This document shows positions 25,779-34,041 of a stretch of 63,363 nt of DNA, in pieces (the first letter of the stretch is position 1; each line of letters opens with the position of its first letter). Made by a program: the position numbers and the translations under genes. The notes under the pieces were generated by a model. It was not told the origin of the DNA. It did not search any database and saw nothing but the letters and a program-made list of their open reading frames with translations. The DNA comes from an uncultured Ignavibacteria bacterium (GTDB lineage: Bacteria > Bacteroidota > Ignavibacteria > Ch128b): NCBI GenBank assembly GCA_937944105.1, contig CALDZP010000005.1, positions 1-63,363 on the forward strand, in the 5' to 3' direction.

Positions 25779-27103
25779 AAAAAATTTTAGTTTTAGGAGC
25801 AGGACTTGTAAGTCGTCCTGGTGTTCGTTATTTACTTAATCAACCAGAACTTGAAGTTACTGTTGCATCCCGCACACTAAGCAAAGCGGAGGAATTAGTA
25901 AAGGGTTTTCCGAATGGTAAAGCAAAACAAGTGAATGTTGAAGATCATGATGCATTGGCAGCTTTAGTAAAAGAAAATGATATCGTCATAAGTCTTTTAC
26001 CTTGGATTCATCACATGAAAGTTGCCGAACTTTGTATTGAATTTAAAAAGCATATGGTCACTACTTCTTATGTTAGTCCGGCGATGAAAGAATTAGATTC
26101 GAAAGTCAGGGAAAAAGGTCTTTTATTCTTGAATGAGATTGGAGTTGACCCTGGGATTGATCACATGTCAGCAATGAAAATTATTGATGAAGTCGAAAAA
26201 GAAGGAGGTAAAGTTCTTCATTTCTATTCTTATTGTGGCGGGTTGCCTGCTCCGCAGCATAATGACAATCCTTTCGGCTATAAATTTAGCTGGAGTCCGA
26301 GAGGAGTTGTGCTCGCTTCCAGGAATTCTGCAAGATTTTTAGAAAATGGAAAAATTGTTGAAATAGATGGGAAAGATTTATTCAGAAATTATATTGTTGA
26401 AGAAGTTGAAGGACTTGGAAAATTTGAAGTTTATCCAAATCGTGATTCTGTTCCTTATAAAGAACTTTATGGTTTGAAAGATGCTCTAACTGTTAAACGA
26501 GGAACATATAGAAATATTGGATGGTGTGATACATTTTATGTTTTAAATCAACTTGGATTTATTGATGAAACTCCTAGAGATTTTGTTAAAGGAAATACTT
26601 ATAAAAAAATTACTGCAAAAGTTCTTAGTGTAGATTCAGATTCAAATTTGAAAGATGCGATCAAACAAAAGGTTCAAATTGAAAAGATTGATGATGTTAT
26701 TTATAGATTAGAATGGCTTGGATTATTTAGTGATGAAATTGTTGAAAATGCTGATAATCTTCTGGATATGTTAAGCAATAGACTTCAAGAAAAATTAGTT
26801 TATAAGCCAGGCGAAGTAGATATGTTGTTGATGAAACACACTTTCATTGTTGAAAATAAGGATGGTTCTCAGGACAAAATTACTTCCACATTAATTGATT
26901 TCGGAATTCCTTATGGTGACACATCGATGGCTCGCACTGTAAGTTTACCAATGGCGATTGCTGTCAAAATGATTGCTTATGGTGATATCAAAGAAATTGG
27001 TGTAAGAATTCCAAACACAAAAAATATTTATGAACCTGTTATGGCAGAACTGGAAAAATTGAATATCAAAATGGTTGAAAAAAGAGAAAGAATTGGAAAC
27101 TAA
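25775..27103 (+). CDS. Saccharopine dehydrogenase (glutamate-forming)
   Basis: 442 residues beginning KKILVLGAGLVSRPGVRYLL, a Rossmann NAD(P)-binding site, then VTVASRTLSKAEEL, VISLLPWIHHMKVAELCI, and NEIGVDPGIDHMSAM followed by YCGGLPAPQHNDNPFGYKFSWSPRG, all conserved in saccharopine reductases. It oxidises saccharopine to glutamate and 2-aminoadipate semialdehyde. The ATGA overlap with the reductase gene implies coupled translation and a two-subunit equivalent of AASS. A strong terminator follows, separating this pair from the aminotransferase. Confidence 0.93.
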   Translation: MKKILVLGAGLVSRPGVRYLLNQPELEVTVASRTLSKAEELVKGFPNGKAKQVNVEDHDALAALVKENDIVISLLPWIHHMKVAELCIEFKKHMVTTSYVSPAMKELDSKVREKGLLFLNEIGVDPGIDHMSAMKIIDEVEKEGGKVLHFYSYCGGLPAPQHNDNPFGYKFSWSPRGVVLASRNSARFLENGKIVEIDGKDLFRNYIVEEVEGLGKFEVYPNRDSVPYKELYGLKDALTVKRGTYRNIGWCDTFYVLNQLGFIDETPRDFVKGNTYKKITAKVLSVDSDSNLKDAIKQKVQIEKIDDVIYRLEWLGLFSDEIVENADNLLDMLSNRLQEKLVYKPGEVDMLLMKHTFIVENKDGSQDKITSTLIDFGIPYGDTSMARTVSLPMAIAVKMIAYGDIKEIGVRIPNTKNIYEPVMAELEKLNIKMVEKRERIGN

Positions 27104-27110
27104 ATAATTT

Positions 27111-27158
27111 GTCGCGAAGCATTAAATTACTTTTTATTTTTAGCTTCGCGACTTTTTT
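27111..27158 (+). terminator. Rho-independent terminator
   Basis: GTCGCGAAGC (27111-27120) pairs perfectly with GCTTCGCGAC (27143-27152), followed by six Ts. It ends the saccharopine transcript just before the aminotransferase gene. Confidence 0.9.
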
Positions 27159-27184
27159 GTTTTTTAAATTTGGTGAGAATTAAA

Positions 27185-28498
27185 ATGACCTCTGTTTATG
27201 AAATTCATTCTTACTTACAGAATTATTTACAAAAAGCATCTTTTGATTTGATACTCGATCTTGAGAAGAGTACACCGTCCCATATTTATGATAAAAAGCA
27301 TAATAAGTATTTTCTTGATATGTTCACATTTTTTGCCACCATGCCTCTCGGAATGAATCACCCTAAGATCTTTAATGATTTATTTCTTGAAAGACTAAAA
27401 AAAATTGCAATTAATAAACCATCAAACACGGATTTTTTCACCGAAGAATTGTATGCATTTATCGAAACTTTTAATCGAGTTGCATTACCTAAATGGGGAA
27501 AATATCTCTTTTTTATTGAAGGTGGTGCTCTAGCGGTAGAAAATGCTTTAAAAATCGCTTTTGATTGGAAAGTACAAAAGAACTTTAATAAGGGATATAG
27601 AACTGAAAAAGGTCATCAAGTGATTCATTTCCAAGAGGCTTTTCATGGCAGAAGTGGTTATACTCTTTCACTCACAAATACTGATATTAATAAAATAAAA
27701 TACTTCCCTAAATTTAATTGGCCAAGAATTACAAATCCTAAACTTAAATTTCCAATAACTGAGAATATTTTAAACGAAGTAATTAAAAAGGAAAACCAAG
27801 CAATTGATGAAATAAAAAATGCAATTCACAACAACAAAGATGATATTGCATGCTTAATTATTGAACCAATTCAAGGTGAAGGTGGTGATAATCATTTTAG
27901 AAAAGAATTTTTTGTCAAATTAAGAGAAATTTGCGATGAGAATGAAATCCTTTTAATTTTTGACGAAGTTCAAACGGGTGTAGGTTTAACAGGAAAAATG
28001 TGGGCTTTTGAGCACTTTGTAAATCCTGATATCATTGCATTTGGTAAAAAACTGCAAGTCGGGGGTGTAATCTGTAGTAATAGAATTGATGATGTCGAAG
28101 AAAATGTATTCAGAAAAGGTGGAAGAATTAATTCAACCTGGGGTGGTAACTTAACTGATATGTTCAGGGCAAAAAGGTATCTTGAAATAATTGAAGAAGA
28201 AAATCTTGTTAGAAATGCTGAAATTATGGGAGATTATCTTCTTAGTTCATTACAAAATTTACAAAATGAATTTCCAGATTTAGTATCGAATGCTCGTGGT
28301 AAAGGTTTGATGTGTGCCATTGATTTAAAAGATCAAAATTTAAGGAATGAATTTAGAAAAAAACTTTTTGAAAATGGAATGATAATATTAGGTTGTGGTG
28401 AAAAGTCAATTCGGTTTAGACCAAGACTTTCGGTTACAAAAGAAGATATTGATGAAGCAATTGAGATTTTCAAAAAATCCATTTTAGAAATATTATGA
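27185..28498 (+). CDS. lat: L-lysine 6-transaminase
   Basis: 437 residues from the ATG at 27185 (GTG at 27170 possible; GGTGAG lies about 10 bases before the ATG). A class III PLP aminotransferase closest to lysine epsilon-aminotransferase: FLDMFTFFATMPLGMNHP near the start, LIIEPIQGEGGDNHFR, the aspartate in IFDEVQTGVGLTG, PLP lysine K288 in AFGKKLQVGG and the Lat-typical RINSTWGGNLTDM. It moves the epsilon-amino group of lysine to 2-oxoglutarate, giving 2-aminoadipate semialdehyde, the same product as the saccharopine pair upstream. It overlaps rsmI by four bases. Confidence 0.92.
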   Translation: MTSVYEIHSYLQNYLQKASFDLILDLEKSTPSHIYDKKHNKYFLDMFTFFATMPLGMNHPKIFNDLFLERLKKIAINKPSNTDFFTEELYAFIETFNRVALPKWGKYLFFIEGGALAVENALKIAFDWKVQKNFNKGYRTEKGHQVIHFQEAFHGRSGYTLSLTNTDINKIKYFPKFNWPRITNPKLKFPITENILNEVIKKENQAIDEIKNAIHNNKDDIACLIIEPIQGEGGDNHFRKEFFVKLREICDENEILLIFDEVQTGVGLTGKMWAFEHFVNPDIIAFGKKLQVGGVICSNRIDDVEENVFRKGGRINSTWGGNLTDMFRAKRYLEIIEEENLVRNAEIMGDYLLSSLQNLQNEFPDLVSNARGKGLMCAIDLKDQNLRNEFRKKLFENGMIILGCGEKSIRFRPRLSVTKEDIDEAIEIFKKSILEIL

Positions 28499-29163
28499 AT
28501 GGATTATTATACATTATTGCAACACCAATTGGTAATTTAGAAGATATCTCACCAAGAGCTCTAAGAGTACTTGGTGATGTAGATTTTATTCTATGTGAAG
28601 ATACTCGAGAAAGTAGTAAACTCTTAAATCATTATGGTGTAAAAAAACAGCTTGTTAGTTATCATTCTTACAGCGAAGATAAAAGAATTCCATTTATAAT
28701 TGAACAATTAAAAAACGGCAGATCTATTGCTTTAATTTCAGATAGTGGAACTCCGTGTATATCTGATCCAGGTTCAAAACTAGTTCGAGCATGTATTGAA
28801 AATGAAATTAGAGTGATTCCAGTTCCAGGACCAAATTCTTTAATAGCTGCTCTGGTATTAAGTGGTTTTGAAATAAATAGTTTTTATTTCGAAGGTTTCA
28901 TTCCACAAAAAAAAGGAAGAAGGAAAAAATTAGAAGAAATCTCAAGACGAAAGGAGATGACAGTTTTTTTTGAATCACCTTTTAGAATTAAAAAGTTAAT
29001 TGATGAATTATATGAACTCTGTCCAGAAAGAGAAATTGCATTATGTCGTGAGATTACAAAAAAATTTGAGGAGGTAATTAGAGGAGCTGTATCAGATTTA
29101 TATAAGAAATTAGATCAGTTGATCTTTAAAGGTGAGTTTGTAGTTATTATTAATGCAGAATGA
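28495..29163 (+). CDS. rsmI: 16S rRNA 2'-O-ribose C1402 methyltransferase
   Basis: 222 residues with the tetrapyrrole-methylase fold: LYIIATPIGNLEDISPRALR, FILCEDTRES, ALISDSGTPCISDPG and VIPVPGPNSLIAAL, all hallmarks of RsmI. It methylates the ribose of C1402 in 16S rRNA with S-adenosylmethionine. The ATGA overlap with lat implies co-translation, though there is no functional link. Slightly shorter than many RsmI proteins (~280), lacking the usual C-terminal extension. Confidence 0.95.
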   Translation: MNGLLYIIATPIGNLEDISPRALRVLGDVDFILCEDTRESSKLLNHYGVKKQLVSYHSYSEDKRIPFIIEQLKNGRSIALISDSGTPCISDPGSKLVRACIENEIRVIPVPGPNSLIAALVLSGFEINSFYFEGFIPQKKGRRKKLEEISRRKEMTVFFESPFRIKKLIDELYELCPEREIALCREITKKFEEVIRGAVSDLYKKLDQLIFKGEFVVIINAE

Positions 29164-29339
29164 TTAATTTTTAAGTGAAATTACCGATTGATTATTTAGT
29201 TAAATTTTATTTTTAGTATGCTAATATTTTTCATTTTGATACAATAAGATAGATGGTAATTCTTGAGTATTAAATAAACTCAATAATTCTTTTTCCATCA
29301 ATTTCTACATTATAAAAACTTTATTTTAAAGTTACGGCC

Positions 29340-29369
29340 TTCCGCAAATTTATTTATGAAATTCCGCAA
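29340..29369 (+). repeat. Direct repeats upstream of hydrogenase promoter (candidate activator sites)
   Basis: TTCCGCAA occurs at 29340-29347 and 29362-29369, 22 bases apart start to start, close to two helical turns, so both would face the same side. They lie ~50-80 bases upstream of the -24 box at 29420, suitable for a sigma-54 activator. Confidence 0.4.
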
Positions 29370-29419
29370 GTCTTTATCCTCATCTAGAAAGATTTTCATT
29401 CAAATTAAAAAATTTTTAA

Positions 29420-29435
29420 TGGCATCATCTTTGCA
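29420..29435 (+). promoter_or_regulatory. Sigma-54 promoter of the hydrogenase operon
   Basis: TGGCAT at 29420-29425, CATCT, then TTGCA at 29431-29435 matches the -24/-12 consensus with exact GG-N10-GC spacing. The predicted start is near 29446, about three bases before the ATG of the first gene. A sigma-54 activator gene lies downstream of the operon. Confidence 0.8.
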
Positions 29436-29448
29436 AAATTAATTATCG

Positions 29449-29652
29449 ATGAATGTTGAACATAACTTTAACTTACAAGGAAAGGTTCTGGAGATATTAA
29501 AACCTGATGATACATGTTTTATTAAAGTCAGGATAGAACCAATTCTAATTGAGTTACAATGTCCAGAAAATTGTGATTTTCATTTAGAAGATCGAGTAGT
29601 TATAGAGTGCGAAATAATTGTAAAAAAATTAAAACCACTTGAAAAGGTATAG
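29449..29652 (+). CDS. Small hypothetical protein heading the hydrogenase operon
   Basis: 67 residues, alternating beta-type sequence (FNLQGKVLEILKPDDTCFIK, VRIEPILIELQCPENC, LEDRVVIECEIIVKKLKP) that could form a small barrel of OB type. It has four cysteines, two of them in CPENC. It is not HypC, which begins MCLAIPG. No ribosome site is visible, which fits the near-leaderless promoter placement. It ends 31 bases before the small-subunit gene. Possibly a hydrogenase accessory protein or metal-binding factor; no family recognised. Confidence 0.6.
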   Translation: MNVEHNFNLQGKVLEILKPDDTCFIKVRIEPILIELQCPENCDFHLEDRVVIECEIIVKKLKPLEKV

Positions 29653-29683
29653 CAATTAACTTTTAATAAAATTGGAGGATAAA

Positions 29684-30790
29684 ATGAACGAAAAACAACC
29701 TACCTATTGGGAGGTAATGAGAGAGAGAGGATATTCCCGAAGGGATTTCATACGTTTTTGCTCTTGGCTTGCTGCTTTCATTGGTCTTGAATCAACTGGT
29801 ATTACAAAAGTTGTTAAAGCTATGGAAACGAAGCCCAGATTACCAGTTGTGTGGTTTCATTTTCAAGAATGTACCTGTTGCAGTGAGTCTTTCATAAGAA
29901 CGTCGCATCCAATTGTTGCTGATATAATTTTAGATAAAATTTCTCTTGATTATACAGAAACACTTCAAGCAGCTGCTGGCTTTCAAGCTGAAGAGGCACT
30001 TCATAATACTATGAAAAAATACAAAGGTGAATATGTTATGCTTGTTGAAGGTTCTGTTCCAACTAATGATGATGGTGTCTATTGCTGCATAGGTGGTCGT
30101 ACAGCACTTGATATCGTAAAAGAAGCTGCTGAAGGTGCTAAAGCAATAATTGCCTGGGGTAGTTGTGCTTCAAATGGATGCATTCAATCTTCTAAACCAA
30201 ATCCCACTGGAGCAAAACCTGTTCATAAAGTAATTAGTGGTAAACCAATTATAAAAGTTCCTGGGTGCCCACCAATTGGTGAAGTAATGGCAGGTGTTAT
30301 TGTTCATATATTAACTTTCGATCGTATTCCTCAACTTGATGGACTTGGAAGACCTAAAGCTTTTTATTCAAGACGAGTTCACGATACTTGTTATAGAAGA
30401 CCAAATTATGATGCAGGATTATTTGTAGAAACTTTTGATGACGAAAACGCTAAGAGAGGATATTGTTTATATAAAATAGGTTGTAGAGGACCTGTAACTT
30501 ATAATGCTTGTGGTGTTACCAGATGGAATAACGGAGTGAGTTATCCAATTCAGTCCGGTCATCCTTGTATTGGTTGTAGTGAAGAAAGCTTCTGGGATAA
30601 TGGTCCATTCTATCAGCATCTTGCTTCGTTTCCTGGTTTTGGTATTGAAAGTACTGCAGATAAAATTGGCTTTGCATTGGGCGCTGTCACGGTCGCTGGA
30701 ATTGCTGCTCATGCAATTACAACTAATATTAGAAAACGAAAGTTAATTCAGAATCAAATTAACGAAAACAATCAGAAAGGAGGTGAATAA
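29684..30790 (+). CDS. hyaA: [NiFe] hydrogenase small subunit, oxygen-tolerant type (group 1d-like)
   Basis: 368 residues from the ATG at 29684 (GGAGG five bases upstream). Twin-arginine signal SRRDFIRF with a hydrophobic stretch, so folded export to the periplasm; a C-terminal helix (FALGAVTVAGIAAHAIT) anchors it. Proximal-cluster cysteines are C63, C65, C66, C161, C166 and C195 (CTCC, SCASNGC, PGC): six, as in E. coli Hyd-1, instead of four. The extra pair (C65, C166) marks the [4Fe-3S] cluster that gives oxygen tolerance. The distal and medial cluster ligands (RVHDTCYRRP, NACGVTRW, CIGC) are present. Overlaps the large-subunit gene by one base. Confidence 0.95.
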   Translation: MNEKQPTYWEVMRERGYSRRDFIRFCSWLAAFIGLESTGITKVVKAMETKPRLPVVWFHFQECTCCSESFIRTSHPIVADIILDKISLDYTETLQAAAGFQAEEALHNTMKKYKGEYVMLVEGSVPTNDDGVYCCIGGRTALDIVKEAAEGAKAIIAWGSCASNGCIQSSKPNPTGAKPVHKVISGKPIIKVPGCPPIGEVMAGVIVHILTFDRIPQLDGLGRPKAFYSRRVHDTCYRRPNYDAGLFVETFDDENAKRGYCLYKIGCRGPVTYNACGVTRWNNGVSYPIQSGHPCIGCSEESFWDNGPFYQHLASFPGFGIESTADKIGFALGAVTVAGIAAHAITTNIRKRKLIQNQINENNQKGGE

Positions 30791-32505
30791 TGAGTCGTAT
30801 AGTAGTTGATCCAATTACAAGGATAGAGGGTCACCTTCGAATTGAAGTTGAAGTTAAAGATGGTAAAATTGTTGACGCATATTCATCCGGAACAATGGTA
30901 AGGGGATTTGAGATAATCCTTAAAGGTCGTGACCCGAGAGATGCATGGGCATTTACTGAAAGAGCTTGTGGAGTTTGTACAACCGTCCATGCTCTTGCTT
31001 CGGTTAGAACAGTTGAAGATGCTTTGGGAATTAGTGTTCCACCAAATGCAGAATTAATTAGAAATTTAATGTTTTGTGCTCAGTATTTACAAGATCATGT
31101 TGTTCATTTCTATCATTTACATGCACTGGACTGGGTTGATGTAGTTAGTGCTCTTAAAGCTGATCCTGTAAAGACATCTGAAATTGCACAAAAAATTTCC
31201 AATTATCCAAAGAGTTCTCCAAAATATTTCTCTGATTTACAAAAGAGGCTGATTGCTTTTGTGAACAGTGGGCAACTTGGAATTTTTGCAAATGCATATT
31301 GGGGACATCCATCATACAAACTACCACCTGAGGTAAATTTAATAGGTGTTGCTCACTATCTTGAAGCTCTTGAATGGCAAAAGGAAATTGTAAAAATTCA
31401 TACAATATTTGGCGGTAAAAATCCACATCCAAATTATCTTGTCGGTGGTGTACCATGTTCAATTAATTTAGATGAATCGAATGCAATTAACGCTGAAAGA
31501 TTAGCTTATGTTGGAAAATTATTAGATGATGCCCAAACATTTGTTGAACAGGTTTATCTGGCGGATGTTTTTGCCGTTGCTCCTTTTTATCTGGAATGGG
31601 CAAATTATGGTGGAGGATTAACAAATTATCTGTCTTATGGTGACTTACCAACCAATGGTTATAACGATCCATCTAATTTTAAATTTCCGAGGGGAATTGT
31701 TCTTGATAGAAATCTAAATGAGATTCACCCGGTTGATGGAAAAAATCTTGATGAGATTCAAGAATATGTATCTCATTCGTGGTATGAGTACTCAGTAGGT
31801 GATGAGAATCCACTTCATCCATGGAATGGTGAGACAAAATTTAATTATACTGGTCCAAAACCACCATACAAGTATCTAAATGTCGAAGGAAAGTATAGTT
31901 GGTTAAAGACGCCTCGCTGGAAGGGTAAACCTATGGAAGTAGGTCCACTTGCAAGATTATTGGTTGGATATGCTGCGGGTAATAATGACATTAAAGAAGT
32001 TGTGAATGAAGCATTGAAGAAACTAAATGTTCCAGCGACTGTTTTATTTTCTACACTTGGAAGAACAGCTGCACGAGCCCTTGAAACAAGACTAATTGCT
32101 GTCTGGGCAAAAGAATTCTATCAACAACTTTTAAGTAATATTAAGAATGGTGATACAAGAACTTTCAACTCTGAAAAATGGGATCCATCCACATGGCCAG
32201 AAGAAGCCAGAGGAGTTGGAATGACTGAAGCCCCAAGGGGAGCACTTGCTCATTGGATAGTAATTAAAGATAAGAAGATTGAAAATTACCAATTAGTAGT
32301 CCCTTCGACCTGGAATGCTTCTCCAAGAGATGCAATGGGTCAAATGTCTGCTTATGAAGCTTCATTGATTGGAACACCTGTGAAAAACCCTGAACAACCA
32401 CTTGAAATCTTAAGAACTATTCATTCGTTTGATCCATGCATTGCCTGTGCTGTTCATGTGTATGATGAAAAAGGTAGATATATTCATCAGATACAAACTT
32501 TTTAA
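30790..32505 (+). CDS. hyaB: [NiFe] hydrogenase large subunit (group 1)
   Basis: 571 residues. The Ni-Fe ligands are C60 and C63 in RACGVCTTVH and C550 and C553 in DPCIACAVH; a 15-residue tail after H556 (starting VYDEKGR) is the piece removed by the maturation protease encoded downstream. DPITRIEGHLRIEVE is at the N-terminus. It oxidises H2 in the periplasm and is carried out with the small subunit on its twin-arginine signal. The start overlaps the small-subunit stop and its own stop overlaps an ATG of the cytochrome frame. Confidence 0.97.
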   Translation: MSRIVVDPITRIEGHLRIEVEVKDGKIVDAYSSGTMVRGFEIILKGRDPRDAWAFTERACGVCTTVHALASVRTVEDALGISVPPNAELIRNLMFCAQYLQDHVVHFYHLHALDWVDVVSALKADPVKTSEIAQKISNYPKSSPKYFSDLQKRLIAFVNSGQLGIFANAYWGHPSYKLPPEVNLIGVAHYLEALEWQKEIVKIHTIFGGKNPHPNYLVGGVPCSINLDESNAINAERLAYVGKLLDDAQTFVEQVYLADVFAVAPFYLEWANYGGGLTNYLSYGDLPTNGYNDPSNFKFPRGIVLDRNLNEIHPVDGKNLDEIQEYVSHSWYEYSVGDENPLHPWNGETKFNYTGPKPPYKYLNVEGKYSWLKTPRWKGKPMEVGPLARLLVGYAAGNNDIKEVVNEALKKLNVPATVLFSTLGRTAARALETRLIAVWAKEFYQQLLSNIKNGDTRTFNSEKWDPSTWPEEARGVGMTEAPRGALAHWIVIKDKKIENYQLVVPSTWNASPRDAMGQMSAYEASLIGTPVKNPEQPLEILRTIHSFDPCIACAVHVYDEKGRYIHQIQTF

Positions 32506-32516
32506 TGGAGGGTGAG

Positions 32517-33188
32517 ATGAAAGATGAAAAGATTAAGAGAATTTACGTTTGGCAATTACCAGTTCGGTTTTATCATTGGTTAAATTTTTTAGCCATAATA
32601 ACCCTTATTATAACTGGTTATCTGATTGGTTCTCCTTTAGCTATACAGAGCAGCAGTGAGGCTTCGTTTAGTTATTGGTTCGGAACAATTAGATTTTTAC
32701 ATTTTTCTGCTGCTTTCGTTTTTTTCTTTAACTTTTTATTTAGAATTTATTGGGGATTCGTTGGTAATAAATATGCGGATTGGAGAAATTTCATTCCAAC
32801 TCGAAAGGAACAATTCAAAGAAATTCTGGATGTATTAAAGGTTGATATACTTCAAGTGAAAGTTAAACCACTTAGATCGATTGGACACAATGCATTAGCG
32901 GGATTAACTTACTTTCTCACATTTTTAGCTTTTCTTTTTCAAAGTGTTACTGGTTTTGGAATGTATTCAGCAATGAGTGATTCATTTCTTCCAAAGTTAT
33001 TTGCATGGATTGTTCCACTTATGGGCGGTGATTTTGCTGTTCGACAATGGCATCACATTATGATGTGGTTCTTTATAATCTTTGCGATTGTTCATGTATA
33101 TCTTGTGTTTTATCACGATTATGTAGAAGGAAGAGGAGTTACTTCTTCAATGGTTGGTGGCTGGAAATTTATTGAAAAAGAAGATTAG
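32517..33188 (+). CDS. hyaC: Hydrogenase cytochrome b subunit
   Basis: About 223 residues from the ATG at 32517, chosen because GGAGG lies five bases upstream; an ATG at 32505 overlapping the large-subunit stop would add four residues. Four to five membrane helices with histidines in FYHWLNFLA, RFLHFSAA, QWHHIMMWF and AIVHVYLVFYH, the haem ligands of the HyaC/HupZ family. It takes electrons from the small subunit and reduces quinone in the cytoplasmic membrane. A terminator follows. Confidence 0.95.
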   Translation: MKDEKIKRIYVWQLPVRFYHWLNFLAIITLIITGYLIGSPLAIQSSSEASFSYWFGTIRFLHFSAAFVFFFNFLFRIYWGFVGNKYADWRNFIPTRKEQFKEILDVLKVDILQVKVKPLRSIGHNALAGLTYFLTFLAFLFQSVTGFGMYSAMSDSFLPKLFAWIVPLMGGDFAVRQWHHIMMWFFIIFAIVHVYLVFYHDYVEGRGVTSSMVGGWKFIEKED

Positions 33189-33213
33189 CGTATATCTCTA
33201 AAATTACCCTTCC

Positions 33214-33250
33214 AGTGGTGGGAGATAAGTTTTTCTCCCATCACTTTTTT
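33214..33250 (+). terminator. Terminator after the hydrogenase structural genes
   Basis: AGTGGTGGGAGA (33214-33225) pairs with TCTCCCATCACT (33234-33245) through one G-T pair, followed by a T run. It lies between the cytochrome gene and the protease gene, so the latter may get only read-through message. Confidence 0.85.
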
Positions 33251-33260
33251 ATTTTGTAAT

Positions 33261-33728
33261 ATGAAAAACAAAATTTTAGTTCTTGGAATTGGTAATTTGT
33301 TAATGGGCGATGAAGGGATAGGAATTCATATTATTCGTGAGTTTAAATCAATTAATAAATTTAATGATTTCATAGATATTGTCGATGGAGGTACTGGTGG
33401 GTTTCATCTAATTTCTTATTTTCAGGATTATAAAAAAGTTATTATTGTAGATGCTGCCACTGGTGATAAGATTGCTGGGACTATTGAAATAATTAAACCA
33501 AAATATACCTCTGATTTTCCAAGAACTTTAACTGCACATGATATAGGTTTAAAAGATTTAATTGATTCCGCTGCAATTTTAGGCTACCTGCCTGATATTA
33601 CATTATTAATAGTCTATATTGATAATTTTCAGAAAATGGAACTTGAGTTGAGTGATGAGGCAAAAAATGCTATCCCGAAAGCAGTTAATATATTAAATAA
33701 TATGATTTATGATTTTCTTAAAGAGTAA
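33261..33728 (+). CDS. hyaD: Hydrogenase maturation endopeptidase
   Basis: 155 residues starting KILVLGIGNLLMGDEGIGIH, the HyaD/HybD signature with the metal-binding acidic residue, then IVDGGTGGFHLISYF (second acidic ligand) and the histidine in LTAHDIGLKDL. It cuts the C-terminal tail of the large subunit once nickel is inserted. It sits 72 bases after the cytochrome gene, behind a terminator. No hyp genes for cofactor synthesis are in the window. Confidence 0.95.
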   Translation: MKNKILVLGIGNLLMGDEGIGIHIIREFKSINKFNDFIDIVDGGTGGFHLISYFQDYKKVIIVDAATGDKIAGTIEIIKPKYTSDFPRTLTAHDIGLKDLIDSAAILGYLPDITLLIVYIDNFQKMELELSDEAKNAIPKAVNILNNMIYDFLKE

Positions 33729-34041
33729 TGATTATAAACTTCATTAAAATTCCATTACTGTTGTATTTAATATGACGAAAAGTATTATCATAGAAGTATC
33801 GAAAGACTGATTTCTTTGTCTTATAAAAGATTTTGTTCTACATTAATTTATTGATAGTTATTTTCTTGCTTGACCTCATTAAACTATAAATAACCGATAA
33901 TTCAAATAAAAATTATAAACAATTAAAAATTCCCAAATCATAAAATTTACATTAAAATGATTTTTATTATTCAAATGTTTAGATTTGAACAGTTTTAGTT
34001 AGTAGCAAAGAAAAATAAAAATAAATTTAAGCTTTACTTAT
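33729..34041. other. Gene-free stretch upstream of the sigma-54 activator
   Basis: No gene or convincing terminator. No -24/-12 element is seen, so the activator gene is probably expressed from a housekeeping promoter. There is no ribosome site directly before its ATG. Confidence 0.5.

Noticed and set aside
29449-29652. HypC assignment for the small protein before the hydrogenase
   Set aside because: It lacks the N-terminal Met-Cys needed by HypC and has a different strand pattern.
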